A stretch of DNA of 28,880 bases from assembly GCA_028286505.1 (NCBI GenBank), contig JAQBRK010000021.1:1-28880 (forward strand). The letters run 5' to 3'. The position numbers and the translations under genes were made by a program. Shown here piece by piece: positions 1-7,640 of the stretch (positions are counted from its first letter, which is position 1; every line of letters begins with the position of its first letter). The notes under the pieces are model-generated. The model was not told where the DNA came from, did not search any database, and worked only from the letters and a program-made list of their open reading frames with translations. This stretch comes from Parcubacteria group bacterium. Lineage in GTDB: Bacteria; Patescibacteriota; Minisyncoccia; Phycocordibacterales; Phycocordibacteraceae.

Positions 1-102
1 GACGACGGAAAGTCCACTGAGGGCATCGTGACGCACTATGGCTTCATATTCAGGAACGGACATCGGTGACTTATCCTTATTTGGTTGGATGTTACCCACC
101 AT
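1..102 (-). CDS. N-terminus of an unrecognised protein, truncated by the left window edge
   Basis: A reading frame opens at an ATG at 102 and runs without a stop to the left edge (34 residues, including the stretch PEYEAIVRHDALSGL). A second in-frame ATG lies at 63. Support comes from position: a near-consensus promoter ends 17 bases before the first ATG, and GGAAG sits about 7 bases before it. The plus strand also has an open frame from base 1 to a stop at 67-69, but nothing supports it. Too little protein is visible to name a family. Like its neighbours upstream, it looks like a one-gene unit starting directly after the previous gene's terminator. Confidence 0.5.
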   Translation of the reverse strand, partial: MVGNIQPNKDKSPMSVPEYEAIVRHDALSGLSVV

Positions 103-119
103 CACCGACTTCCACGAAT

Positions 120-148
120 ATTATAGCTTAAGAACGAGTATATGTAAA
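120..148 (-). promoter_or_regulatory. Sigma-70-type promoter for the left-edge gene
   Basis: On the minus strand TTTACA (143-148) is followed after exactly 17 bases by TATAAT (120-125). The predicted start is near 113, giving a leader of about 10 bases. The -35 box lies in the U-tract of the preceding terminator, so the two units are packed with no spare sequence. Confidence 0.7.
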
Positions 149-151
149 GAA

Positions 152-179
152 ACGGGTCCTCCGCTAGCGGAGGACCCGT
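152..179 (-). terminator. Rho-independent terminator overlapping the 3' end of the upstream gene
   Basis: A perfect 28-base inverted repeat centred at 165/166 is followed on the minus strand by TTTCTTTAC. The stop codon of the 164-919 gene is at the hairpin centre, so its last codons are part of the stem. The central ten bases CCGCTAGCGG recur in the terminator at 4095-4132. Confidence 0.85.
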
Positions 180-919
180 GCTTCAAACAGGTTTCGAGTG
201 AGTGGTGGCGCCGGTTCTTTCTTCGGAACCGATTTCGCCGGCTTGCCCATGGCCTTTAGGGCTTCGAGTTTTTTCCTCGTGCGCATCTGCCGTGTTTTGC
301 GAGGCGCTTCCGCCTCGTGGTCCGGATAGAGCGCGAGCGGCTGTAGCAGCTCGCCCTCGACCCGTTTGTAGGGCGTGTAGGCTGTCATGGCGATCCGGCT
401 GAATCCGAAGAGGAATGTGCGGAGGGCTTTGGGCAACCCGTCGCCGGTACCCCGTAGACTCGACTGCACTTCGTCGCCCGAGTAGAACGGCTCGAAGACG
501 TACAGCAGCTTATCGCATTCGACGATGAACTCGCGAGCACGGATAGAACGGATCTTGAAACGCTCGCCGTCATTGAGCCGATAGTATCCCTTGTGCTTGA
601 CCTCAAAGTTTTCTTGAACGCCCGCGAGAGAAGCGTGCATGAACGAGTCGGCCAGACGATAGAGTTCGCGGTAAGTTTCTGCAGCGAGACGTATCTTGTT
701 CTCGAGCCTGACCGAGCGGATGAACGGTTTACCGAATCGGAAACCGAAAAGAAAGCTTCGGTCGGGGTAGCAGACCCTGAAGATGACGTATTTGAGGGAT
801 ATGCTGACGATTTCAATGCGGTTGATGACCGTATTGGTGAACACGAAGAATGCGTTCGTTCCGTCAGCACCAAGTTCGAAGTGGGAGGTAGGCAGTTTAG
901 CCTTCGGCGCCCTGGGCAT
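164..919 (-). CDS. Unrecognised 251-residue protein with basic, proline-rich tail
   Basis: I do not recognise this protein. The start is well supported: AGGAGA lies 6 bases before the ATG at 919. Residues 1-180 look like a compact mixed alpha/beta domain with many aromatic residues (for example KYVIFRVCYPDRSFLFGFRFG) and no obvious membrane segment or signal peptide. Residues about 205-251 are low-complexity and rich in Lys, Arg, Pro and Ala, suggesting a disordered, perhaps nucleic-acid-binding tail. The final residues are encoded inside the terminator hairpin. It is a monocistronic unit between two hairpin terminators. A TTGACT -35-like box sits in the U-tract of the upstream terminator, but its -10 box is weak. 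Confidence 0.75.
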   Translation of the reverse strand: MPRAPKAKLPTSHFELGADGTNAFFVFTNTVINRIEIVSISLKYVIFRVCYPDRSFLFGFRFGKPFIRSVRLENKIRLAAETYRELYRLADSFMHASLAGVQENFEVKHKGYYRLNDGERFKIRSIRAREFIVECDKLLYVFEPFYSGDEVQSSLRGTGDGLPKALRTFLFGFSRIAMTAYTPYKRVEGELLQPLALYPDHEAEAPRKTRQMRTRKKLEALKAMGKPAKSVPKKEPAPPLTRNLFEARVLR

Positions 920-977
920 GGTGATCTCCTGAAAGGAACGTTTATTTCATGAAAGCATAAAAATGCATAAAGTCAAA

Positions 978-999
978 GGCGCGCCGGAGTAAGCGCGCC
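978..999 (-). terminator. Rho-independent terminator of the 1018-1230 gene
   Basis: Seven-base arms GGCGCGC (978-984) and GCGCGCC (993-999) around an 8-base loop are followed on the minus strand by TTTGACTTTAT. The T-rich tail also supplies a TTGACT box that could serve as -35 for the next gene. Confidence 0.75.
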
Positions 1000-1017
1000 C
1001 CTGCAGAGCCAATGGCT

Positions 1018-1230
1018 CTAGTTATAGGTATCGAGTGGTATGACGTCTTCGCCGGTCTGATGCTTGCGCTCAGACTCTTCCCTCGCTCGCACCATGGCGA
1101 GCATTTCGTCTTCGGCTCGTATAGAAGAGCGTATCCGATTGGTGACTTCCGCGCCCTTGCTACCCATTGCGCTGAGAGCTGCGGTGTCGCCATTGATTCG
1201 CGCCTGCTGCACCTGGATTGGCTGTGCCAT
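1018..1230 (-). CDS. Unrecognised small charged protein, 70 residues
   Basis: The frame extends upstream to 1269, but the ATG at 1230 (starting MAQPIQVQQARING) has AAGGAA 9 bases before it and is preferred. The product is hydrophilic and probably mostly helical, with an Arg/Glu-rich middle and no membrane segment. I recognise no family. It has its own promoter, whose -35 overlaps the end of the YqeY-domain gene, and its own terminator, so it is another single-gene unit. A short soluble DNA-binding or adaptor protein is possible, but nothing in the sequence proves it. Confidence 0.65.
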   Translation of the reverse strand: MAQPIQVQQARINGDTAALSAMGSKGAEVTNRIRSSIRAEDEMLAMVRAREESERKHQTGEDVIPLDTYN

Positions 1231-1267
1231 CGGATGTTCTTTCCTTAAAGGTCTGCGTTCAGCGCTC

Positions 1268-1296
1268 ATAATGCCAAATGTAGGTTATGAAATCAA
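1268..1296 (-). promoter_or_regulatory. Promoter of the 1018-1230 gene
   Basis: Minus strand TTGATT (1291-1296), 17-base spacer, CATTAT (1268-1273). The predicted start near 1261 gives a leader of about 30 bases containing AAGGAA. The promoter overlaps the last codons of the upstream gene. Confidence 0.6.
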
Positions 1297-1740
1297 TGAG
1301 TTCACTACTTCCTTCACGTCGTTGCCGTCAGCGCGGCCTTTGAGGTCCAGCATGAGCGCGCCCATAAATTTACCCATACCGGACTTATCGATAGGTCCCA
1401 TTTCCGCAAGCTTCGCTTTAGCGACCAGTTCGATATCTTCGCGCGTCATTTGCGCAGGAAGCAGCATTTCAATAACAGCTAGTTCTTCCTGCTCCGGCAG
1501 CACGAGGTCGCCGCGGCCCGCTTTCTCGAACTGCTCGATGGAATCCTTGCGCTGGTTCACGCCACGGCGTAGTACCGCGAGCGCTTCTTCGTCAGTAAGG
1601 AATTCATTCGGCATACGCTTCTTTGCCATGACTTCGTTCGTCATGGCGGTTACGAGGGAGCGGTAGGTACGAAGCGTAATTTCGTCCTTTGCCTTCATGG
1701 CGGCAGGAATGCCCGCCTTTATGGTTTCGTGAATGGTCAT
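1285..1740 (-). CDS. GatB/YqeY domain protein
   Basis: A 151-residue protein matching the YqeY family in length (about 148) and sequence: N-terminal helices with KAKDEITLRTYRSLVTAM, the conserved region FLTDEEALAVLRRGVNQRKDSI, then E-x(3)-LLPAQMT and the C-terminal three-helix part ending in GNDVKEVVNSLI. The family shares the tail domain of the amidotransferase subunit GatB that contacts tRNA; the stand-alone YqeY role is not firmly established. TATAGT lies 6 bases before the ATG (1747-1752), which suggests a leaderless or very short-leader transcript, though GAGGG also immediately precedes the start. It follows the 1791-2078 gene by 50 bases. Confidence 0.93.
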   Translation of the reverse strand: MTIHETIKAGIPAAMKAKDEITLRTYRSLVTAMTNEVMAKKRMPNEFLTDEEALAVLRRGVNQRKDSIEQFEKAGRGDLVLPEQEELAVIEMLLPAQMTREDIELVAKAKLAEMGPIDKSGMGKFMGALMLDLKGRADGNDVKEVVNSLIS

Positions 1741-1790
1741 GCCCTCACTATATCACTGCGGCTGCATGCGTGAACTCACGCGCGTTAGGG

Positions 1791-2078
1791 CTACGCCTCG
1801 ATGTGCACGGGGTTGATGCGGTAATCCTTTTGAAGAAAGATCAGGTCTTTTCGTATCGAATGTATGAGGTCGAGCTCACTTTCGACCACTTCGGACGGTT
1901 TGGTAGAAAGACTTTCTTCGAGAATACCGAATATGGTCGCCAGAAAGGCGAAATAATCATTGCTTTTTAAGTGATAGCGGAGCTGCTCGAGGCGAATAGC
2001 ATCTTCGCGAGCGTGCTGGCTTCGAACGAGTTCCGCGAACGGGTGGGCATAGGTAACATCAAAACTACCATCTGGCAT
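1791..2078 (-). CDS. Unrecognised 95-residue soluble protein
   Basis: No family recognised. The protein is predicted to be helical and acidic, for example LVRSQHAREDAIRLEQLRYH and SELDLIHSIRKDLIFLQKDY, which could form a short coiled coil. There is no signal peptide or membrane segment. No Shine-Dalgarno sequence precedes the ATG; the upstream bases are AT-rich (TTAATATTTTTCTTCT) and could hold a -10 element. It lies 50 bases upstream of the YqeY-domain gene on the same strand and may be co-transcribed with it. Confidence 0.6.
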   Translation of the reverse strand: MPDGSFDVTYAHPFAELVRSQHAREDAIRLEQLRYHLKSNDYFAFLATIFGILEESLSTKPSEVVESELDLIHSIRKDLIFLQKDYRINPVHIEA

Positions 2079-2312
2079 AGAAGAAAAATATTAACGCACG
2101 ATTAATGAGTCACGTGGAGGAGCGAAGTCAAAAGAGACAACGCCCTGGAATTCGATAGGTACGAGTAGATGGGTACTTGGTATCGGGACAAAGCATCATG
2201 AAAGTAAGTACGCATCGAACAGGCAGTATAGCAGCAGCTCATTGCTGGAGGTGTGGATATCGCTCCACCACGTCATGTTGCATTCGAATTTCTAAGCTTT
2301 GGAGCAGCGCGG

Positions 2313-2318
2313 TATACT
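2313..2318 (+). promoter_or_regulatory. -10 element of rmuC, placed for a leaderless transcript
   Basis: TATACT ends 8 bases before the rmuC ATG. No good -35 box is visible at 16-18 bases upstream. The predicted start falls at or just before the start codon. Confidence 0.5.
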
Positions 2319-2326
2319 GAAAGGTA

Positions 2327-3391
2327 ATGGACTTCCTTTGGATAGCGATTCTTGTGGGCGTTCTCATCCTCACGCAGGGGTTAGGACTGTATTTCACGAT
2401 GCGTAAACGCGAGACGGTTGACGCGCCGAGAGACGACGGCTCGGCACCGCTTCTTATGCAGCGGCTTGAAGGCCTTGAGCGCACGCTCGATTCCCGTATG
2501 TCGGAGTCCCATAAGCAGATGAACGATACGATGCGCACGCAGCTCGGAGAATCTTCTCGCCTTATCCGGGAGATTACCGAAGAAATTACCTCAGTGAAGG
2601 AAATCGGCCGTCAGACACAGAGTTATGCCGAGCAGTTGCAATCGCTGCAGGACCTTCTGAAAAATCCGAAGCAGCGCGGCATACTCGGTGAGTACTATCT
2701 CGAGACCGTTCTCAAGAACGTGCTCGCTCCCGGTATGTACCAAATGCAGTATGCCTTCGAAAACGGAGAAATCGTTGATGCGGCCGTCTTCGTGAACGAG
2801 AAGATAGTGCCTATCGACTCCAAGTTCTCGCTTGATAACTACAACCGCTTCGTGAGCACCCAGGTGGGAAGTGTCGAGCGCGCGGCTGCCGAGAAAGCTT
2901 TCGTAAACGACCTTAAACTTCGTATTACGGAAACGGCAAAATACATTCGTCCGGAAGAGAACACTATGGACTTCGCGTTCATGTTCATTCCGTCCGAGGG
3001 CATTTACTACGACCTGCTTACGAATCAGGTGGGCGCAGGAGAAGATGAAAACCTTATTCAGCGAGCGGCAGGGAAGTACAAGGTCATTATCGTTTCCCCA
3101 ACCTCATTCCTCGCCTACCTTCAGACGGTGCTCCAAGGCCTTAAGGCCATGCAAATAGAGAAGCGCGCGGTTGAGATACAGAAGCATGTGGGCGAGCTCG
3201 GTAAGCACATCGGAGCATACGAGGACTATCATAAGAAAATGGGCGCCGCCATAGGTACGGTTGTTTCGCACTACAACACCACCTCAAAAGAACTCGGAAA
3301 AATAGATAAAGACGTGTATCGCATTACCGAAGAGAAGATAGGTATACAAACGGAACTGTTGGATAAGCCGGGAGTTTTAGAGCTGGATTAG
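2327..3391 (+). CDS. rmuC: DNA recombination protein RmuC homologue
   Basis: A 354-residue RmuC-family protein. Residues 4-24 form a membrane anchor, about 40-110 a coiled-coil-like helical stretch, and the RmuC domain starts near 115. The domain carries the family signature: RGILGEYYLETVL (118-130), D151 in the strand after it, and PIDSKF (162-167), which together form a PD-(D/E)xK-like nuclease core. RmuC limits DNA inversions and other rearrangements in E. coli. The C-terminal helices (about 275-345) resemble the usual family tail. It stands alone on the plus strand with a -10 box close to the ATG. Confidence 0.95.
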   Translation: MDFLWIAILVGVLILTQGLGLYFTMRKRETVDAPRDDGSAPLLMQRLEGLERTLDSRMSESHKQMNDTMRTQLGESSRLIREITEEITSVKEIGRQTQSYAEQLQSLQDLLKNPKQRGILGEYYLETVLKNVLAPGMYQMQYAFENGEIVDAAVFVNEKIVPIDSKFSLDNYNRFVSTQVGSVERAAAEKAFVNDLKLRITETAKYIRPEENTMDFAFMFIPSEGIYYDLLTNQVGAGEDENLIQRAAGKYKVIIVSPTSFLAYLQTVLQGLKAMQIEKRAVEIQKHVGELGKHIGAYEDYHKKMGAAIGTVVSHYNTTSKELGKIDKDVYRITEEKIGIQTELLDKPGVLELD

Positions 3392-3466
3392 AAATGCACG
3401 TACGTACCTTCGGTAAGTTCGCAGAAAGGGTATAGAGTAGTGGAAGTAGCAAGTGGGAGTGACACC

Positions 3467-3679
3467 ATGACATGGCTCGTTGCCACCTTTTCGGATAAGA
3501 AGATAATCGTTATCACCTTGATTTTTCTCTGTCTCGGTGGGCTTGTGGGTTCTGGGCTTGGCTGGTATCACCGTCACCCTCAGCCTGTGACAGAGCAAAT
3601 TGACCGCTATGATCCAAAAGCGCTTCTAAACTCTCGGGTCATGTATTGTCAGCCGCTCCACAAGAGGTGCAGGGCATGA
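3467..3679 (+). CDS. Small single-pass membrane protein, 70 residues
   Basis: An upstream GTG at 3440 is in frame, but the ATG at 3467 has GGGAG 7 bases before it and is preferred. Residues 12-34 (KIIVITLIFLCLGGLVGSGL) form one membrane helix. The remaining 35 residues are hydrophilic, contain two Cys near the end, and lie outside or inside the membrane depending on orientation. No family recognised. It is followed by a clear terminator, so it and perhaps rmuC form a short transcription unit. Confidence 0.55.
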   Translation: MTWLVATFSDKKIIVITLIFLCLGGLVGSGLGWYHRHPQPVTEQIDRYDPKALLNSRVMYCQPLHKRCRA

Positions 3680-3695
3680 CGAAGATGAAAGGCCT

Positions 3696-3736
3696 AAGGC
3701 CGCCCCGCTCCCCAGAGTGCGGCGGCCTTGCTTTTT
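3696..3736 (+). terminator. Rho-independent terminator after the small membrane protein gene
   Basis: Nine-base arms AAGGCCGCC (3696-3704) and GGCGGCCTT (3721-3729) enclose a partly paired loop and are followed by GCTTTTT. The T-run overlaps the -35 box of the rplU promoter. Confidence 0.85.
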
Positions 3737-3756
3737 AGTCCGGTAGCCCATAAGAT
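3728..3756 (+). promoter_or_regulatory. Promoter of rplU
   Basis: TTGCTT (3728-3733), 17-base spacer, TAAGAT (3751-3756). The -10 box ends 9 bases before the ATG and no Shine-Dalgarno sequence is present, so the mRNA is probably leaderless or nearly so. Confidence 0.65.
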
Positions 3757-3765
3757 AGGCTTTAT

Positions 3766-4098
3766 ATGGAATATGCCGTCATCAAGACAGGCGGGAAGCA
3801 GTACGTAGTCGCCCCTGGCGACCTCATTACTATTGAGAAGCTTGGCCGCGGTTCAGCAACTGTTGAACTAAAAAAAGGAGACCCCGTAACTTTCGAGGAG
3901 GTGCTTTTGACCGACGACGGTTCCACCACGAACGTGGGCACCCCGATGATCAAGGGCGCAAAGGTGACTGCTACCGTGTACTCAATCGGTCGCGCTAAGA
4001 AGATCGAAGTCGTTAAATACAAGGCAAAGAGCCGCTACCTGAAACGCCGTGGCCATCGCCAGCCTTTCGTAAAAGTGAAGATCGACGCAATCGCGTAA
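3766..4098 (+). CDS. rplU: Ribosomal protein bL21
   Basis: A 110-residue protein with the full bL21 pattern: the start MEYAVIKTGGKQY, a central KGAKVTATV strand, and the C-terminal signature KSRYLKRRGHRQPF that contacts 23S rRNA. The usual length is 100-105. rpmA (bL27), normally its neighbour in an rplU-rpmA operon, is found here 9 kb away on the opposite strand, so the operon is split. The stop codon lies inside the terminator stem. Confidence 0.97.
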   Translation: MEYAVIKTGGKQYVVAPGDLITIEKLGRGSATVELKKGDPVTFEEVLLTDDGSTTNVGTPMIKGAKVTATVYSIGRAKKIEVVKYKAKSRYLKRRGHRQPFVKVKIDAIA

Positions 4099-4132
4099 AG
4101 AAAACGTCCCGCTAGCGGGACTTTTTCTTTAC
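4095..4132. terminator. Two-way terminator between rplU and recR
   Basis: A 38-base palindrome with one mismatch: GTCCCGCT (4106-4113) and AGCGGGAC (4114-4121) flanked by GTAAAGAAAA on the left and TTTTCTTTAC on the right. It gives a U-tract in both directions and so can end rplU (plus) and the recR transcript (minus). Confidence 0.88.
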
Positions 4133-4136
4133 ATAG

Positions 4137-4168
4137 GTGAAATATAGCGATGCATCGCTATATTTCAC
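4137..4168. repeat. Perfect 32-base palindrome
   Basis: Bases 4137-4152 are the exact reverse complement of 4153-4168; the centre reads GCGATGCATCGC and the outer parts are AT-rich. It lies between the two-way terminator and the recR stop codon. There is no U-tract next to it, so it is not an ordinary terminator. Confidence 0.9.
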
Positions 4169-4207
4169 TATTTCAGCTCGAAGCTCCCACGAACTTTTCT
4201 GCGAACG

Positions 4208-4813
4208 TTAGGTTTCTTTGCGGTTCTGAAGGGCGGAGGATAATGTCTGCGGATCTGAGTATTCAAGTTCAGAGCCCGTCGCGAGCCCGCGGCCGAGCTG
4301 CGTGATACGTAGAGGGCCCCGCAGGGGCTGTAGGAGCTCGCGTACGCGGTCTGCCGTGTGCTCGCCTTCGTTGGTAGCGGAGAGGGCAAGAACTATCTCC
4401 TCAAGGCCGTGTTTGCTGCGTACTTCCAACACGCTGATGAGGTCGCGTTCGCGTATGGCGCCCTTTCCGGAAAGGGTAATGATGCCGCCGAGAACGAAGT
4501 AGCGACCCTTATAAGCATTCGCGCGCTCCACTGCCTGAAGGTCCTGGTCCTTCTCGACTATCATCAAAAGTTTGTCGTCGCGCATCGGGTCGGCACAGTA
4601 ATTACAAAGCCGGTCGGCATTGATAGGGGAGAAGCGCATGCACATGGTGCACTGTCGCACGTCGTTACCGAGCTTGATGATGAGGTCGGCGAGTCGTTCG
4701 CGGTCGCCCGGTGGGGTGGAAAGCAAGTGATACACAAAACGTCGCGCTTGCCGCGGGCCGATGCCGGGAAAACGTTCGAACGCACGCGTAAGATCATCGA
4801 TTCTGTCTGACAT
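4208..4813 (-). CDS. recR: Recombination mediator RecR
   Basis: A 201-residue RecR. Residues 12-30 (FERFPGIGPRQARRF) form the helix-hairpin-helix, C55, C58, C70 and C73 the zinc finger, and about 81-175 the Toprim domain with LMIVEKDQDL and the GG motif of FVLGGI. RecR works with RecO (and RecF) to load RecA on SSB-coated single-stranded DNA. Length matches the family (about 200). The ATG begins 2 bases after the dnaB stop codon, so translation is probably coupled to dnaB. Confidence 0.97.
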   Translation of the reverse strand: MSDRIDDLTRAFERFPGIGPRQARRFVYHLLSTPPGDRERLADLIIKLGNDVRQCTMCMRFSPINADRLCNYCADPMRDDKLLMIVEKDQDLQAVERANAYKGRYFVLGGIITLSGKGAIRERDLISVLEVRSKHGLEEIVLALSATNEGEHTADRVRELLQPLRGPLRITQLGRGLATGSELEYSDPQTLSSALQNRKET

Positions 4814-4815
4814 GG

Positions 4816-6180
4816 CTAGAATTCCGCGGCAAGCTCGCCATACCCTGATTTGTCGACTGGCATGAAGGTCGCGCGCTTCTCATCGAAGTACAAATCGCAT
4901 TTGCCGACCGGTCCGTTACGGTGCTTCTCCACGAGGATTTCGGCGATGTTCGGGCGGTCGCTATCCGGGTTACGTTTGTCGTCACGGTGAATGAACATAA
5001 CCACATCGGCGTCCTGCTCGATGGAACCCGAGTCACGAAGGTCGGAAAGGCGAGGCTTACCGCCGCGCTGCTCAACGGCACGCGAGAGCTGGGAGAGCGC
5101 CAGAACAGGAACTTCGAGCTCGCGCGCCAGCTGCTTCAGCGAGCGCGATATTTCGGTAACTTGCTGCACCATAGAATCCGACTGCTTCGTATTGGTAGGA
5201 GCCATGAGCTGAAGGTAGTCCACCACGATGAGCCCGATGCCACGTTCACGCTTCAGGCGGCGGGCAACGGCACGCATGGAGAGAATATTCTGTGCCGGCT
5301 TATCGTCTATATAAATAGGAGCCTTCGAAAGGCTTTCGAGCGCGTCGCGAATTTTCGCGAAGTCCTGTTCGGCATGCACTGCTCCGGTGCGCATTTTCCA
5401 AGAGTCCACATAGGATTCAGCCGCGAGCATACGGTCGACGAGTTGCTCGGAGCTCATTTCAAGCGAAAAGATACCGACGGGTACGTTATGACGCACCGCG
5501 GCATTGCGTGCGATGTCGAGCGCGAGCGAGGTCTTTCCCATGGAAGGGCGCGCGGCAAGAATGATGAGGTCGGAGGGGTGGAGTCCCGAGAGAAGCGTGT
5601 CCATATCGGCAAAGCCGGTCGGGACCCCGCGGATAGCACCGTTGTCTTTCGACATTGTCTCGATACGCTCCCAAGCTCCTTCCATTTTCTCGCTAATGGC
5701 GATGAATTTGTGGGAAGCGGATGCGTTACCTATAGCCATTATTTTCTTTTCGGCTTCGTCGAGCGTGGAAACGACGTCTTCCGCTTCGTCGTACGCCGAC
5801 TCGGTGATTTCATACGACGCGTCGATAAGCGAACGCATGATGTGCTTTCGGTTCACGAGGTCGGCGTAGTGGGCGAAGTTACCCGGAGCAGGCGCGGAGC
5901 CGGCAAGTTCGGAAATATAGGCGCGACCGCCAATGCGCTCAAGAGAGCCGTTCGCAGTGAGACGCTCCGAAAGTGAAAGGATGTCTATCGGTTCGCTGCG
6001 CTCCGAAAGTTCGCGCATCGCTTCATAGATCATGCGGTGCTTCTCCGCATAAAAAGAGTCGGGGCGAATGGTATCCGCGACGTCGTGAATAGCATCAGGC
6101 TTCAGGAGAAGGGCACCGAGAAGCGCTCGCTCTGAATCGAGACTTTGAGGAGGAACGCGCACGACAGTATCGGAAGCCAT
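4816..6180 (-). CDS. dnaB: Replicative DNA helicase DnaB
   Basis: A 454-residue helicase. The N-terminal domain (about 8-110) begins PPQSLDSERALLGALL and is followed by a linker and the RecA-like motor. Walker A is ARPSMGKTS (210-218), Walker B LIVVDYLQL (317-325), and the arginine-finger and RDSGSIEQDADVV region is at 367-395. It unwinds DNA ahead of the replisome as a hexamer. No intein is present. The start codon lies 2 bases beyond the cysS stop. A -10-like TACAAT is 8 bases before the ATG, inside cysS, so dnaB may have its own leaderless transcript besides read-through. Confidence 0.97.
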   Translation of the reverse strand: MASDTVVRVPPQSLDSERALLGALLLKPDAIHDVADTIRPDSFYAEKHRMIYEAMRELSERSEPIDILSLSERLTANGSLERIGGRAYISELAGSAPAPGNFAHYADLVNRKHIMRSLIDASYEITESAYDEAEDVVSTLDEAEKKIMAIGNASASHKFIAISEKMEGAWERIETMSKDNGAIRGVPTGFADMDTLLSGLHPSDLIILAARPSMGKTSLALDIARNAAVRHNVPVGIFSLEMSSEQLVDRMLAAESYVDSWKMRTGAVHAEQDFAKIRDALESLSKAPIYIDDKPAQNILSMRAVARRLKRERGIGLIVVDYLQLMAPTNTKQSDSMVQQVTEISRSLKQLARELEVPVLALSQLSRAVEQRGGKPRLSDLRDSGSIEQDADVVMFIHRDDKRNPDSDRPNIAEILVEKHRNGPVGKCDLYFDEKRATFMPVDKSGYGELAAEF

Positions 6181-6182
6181 TA

Positions 6183-7640
6183 CTATCGATTGTACGACGG
6201 TAGGGTAGGAGTGACTATGGTCCCGGAAGGCCCGTCATCAACACGATATCCCCTGGTCTCAAGTTCGGCGCGAAGCTCGTCCGATACGGCGTATTCTTTC
6301 ACTTCTCGCGCTTCGTCGCGCTTCAGTATCAACAGTTGGACATCATTAGGCAGATCTTTTGTCTCAATGGCAACGTCTACGTCCGGCGGAGAAAGCAGAT
6401 CAAGACCGAGTACTGCTTCCGCTGCAGTGAGTACGCCGAGGCGTACTCCAGGTGATGTTTCTTCGTCGCGAAGGGTTTCCCAAAGAAGCGCGAGCGCAGC
6501 GGCGGTTGAAAGGTCATCCCGCATAAGGGCAATGACGGTCCTTTCTTGATCCGAATAGATGGACTTTCCCTTGGCTTGTTTTACGGTCTCGCGCGCAATC
6601 TTCCAAAGACGCGTAAGCGCTTCGTTTGCGGCTGTCAGGGACTGCCAGGAAAAGTTAACGGGCGAACGGAAACTTGCCTGAAGATAGAAGTAGCGAAGCG
6701 AAAGCGGGTGAAGACCGCGCGCGCTAATATCCGACAAAAGAATTTCGTTCCCAAGCGATTTAGAAATTTTCTCGCCCTCTATATTGATGAATGCTTCGTG
6801 CAGCCAGTAGCGGGCGAGCGGCCTTCCGTTCGCTACTTCCGACTGCGCTATCTCATTGTTGTGATGGACCGGTATGTGGTCCATGCCGCCCGTATGAATA
6901 TCGATTTCGGTACCGAGGATGGTGCGAATCATCGCCGAGCACTCGATATGCCACCCGGGATTACCTTTGCCCCATGGGGAAGCCCACTGTTGAAGGTCTG
7001 CGGGCTTTGCAGTACGCCACAGAGCGAAGTCATGGAGATTGCGCTTCGTGTCCTCTACTTTTATGCGTGCGCCTCCGATGAGCTTCACTTCGGCGACGCC
7101 GCCGAGCTTTCCATAATTAGGATACTTGCTGGTATCGAAGTACACGCCGTCCGTGGTGCGGTAGGTGAAGCCTTTTTCCTCGAGCGTTTTGATCATCGCT
7201 ATCTGTTCCGCAATGTATTCGGTCGCGCGCGGAAAGAGGATATCGGTCGTGTCGAGGTTTAGGAGGCGAATATCTTCTAAATATTGTTTCGTGTAACGAT
7301 CGGCAACGTCTTTAGGAGTCAGTTTGTCGCGTGCGGCTCCGACCGCGAGCTTGTCTTCGCCTTCGTCACCGTCGCCGACCATATGACCGACGTCAGTGAT
7401 ATTAATGACGCGACGCACGTGGAATCCGCCAGCCTTAAGCACTCGCGCTATAACGTCGGCGAAGAGCGCTGCGCGAAGATTACCGATGTGCTGGGGGCCA
7501 TACACGGTCGGCCCGCAGGAATACATCGTTGCGACACCCGGCTTTATGGAAACGTACAGGTCTTTCTTACCCGAGAGGGTATTGGTAAAGAATATCGGGG
7601 CCGCACTCACGGCCGGCTTCGCTTTCTTAAACGGCCACAT
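6183..7640 (-). CDS. cysS: Cysteinyl-tRNA synthetase
   Basis: A class I synthetase of 485 residues from the ATG at 7640 (an in-frame GTG lies at 7646). The HIGH box is PQHIGN (49-54) and the KMSKS box KISKS (291-295). Zinc ligands are visible as Cys42 in YSCGPTVY, the Cys of GWHIECSAM and the His/Glu of HHNNEIAQSE. The C-terminal DALR-type region is complete. It charges tRNA-Cys. TAAAGT lies 8 bases before the ATG and no Shine-Dalgarno sequence is seen. It probably heads a cysS-dnaB-recR unit; the 158 bases between corA and cysS contain several small inverted repeats. Confidence 0.96.
   Translation of the reverse strand: MWPFKKAKPAVSAAPIFFTNTLSGKKDLYVSIKPGVATMYSCGPTVYGPQHIGNLRAALFADVIARVLKAGGFHVRRVINITDVGHMVGDGDEGEDKLAVGAARDKLTPKDVADRYTKQYLEDIRLLNLDTTDILFPRATEYIAEQIAMIKTLEEKGFTYRTTDGVYFDTSKYPNYGKLGGVAEVKLIGGARIKVEDTKRNLHDFALWRTAKPADLQQWASPWGKGNPGWHIECSAMIRTILGTEIDIHTGGMDHIPVHHNNEIAQSEVANGRPLARYWLHEAFINIEGEKISKSLGNEILLSDISARGLHPLSLRYFYLQASFRSPVNFSWQSLTAANEALTRLWKIARETVKQAKGKSIYSDQERTVIALMRDDLSTAAALALLWETLRDEETSPGVRLGVLTAAEAVLGLDLLSPPDVDVAIETKDLPNDVQLLILKRDEAREVKEYAVSDELRAELETRGYRVDDGPSGTIVTPTLPSYNR
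6189..6194 (-). promoter_or_regulatory. -10 element of dnaB inside the cysS 3' end
   Basis: Minus strand TACAAT ends 8 bases before the dnaB ATG. A 4/6 -35 match (TAGTCA) is 17 bases further upstream. Confidence 0.4.

Noticed and set aside
1..40. GGAAAGTCC near base 7, resembling the conserved RNase P RNA core
   Set aside because: The rest of the consensus is missing, and the following 300 bases contain a promoter, a terminator and a protein gene on the other strand.
1..69. Plus-strand open frame at the left edge that could be the C-terminus of a gene
   Set aside because: Only 22 codons; the minus strand has a near-consensus promoter and a start in the same place, and no plus-strand terminator follows.
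4921..5976. Long plus-strand frame (351 codons) across dnaB
   Set aside because: It is the antisense shadow of dnaB, whose motifs are complete; its composition is rich in His and Arg and shows no domain.
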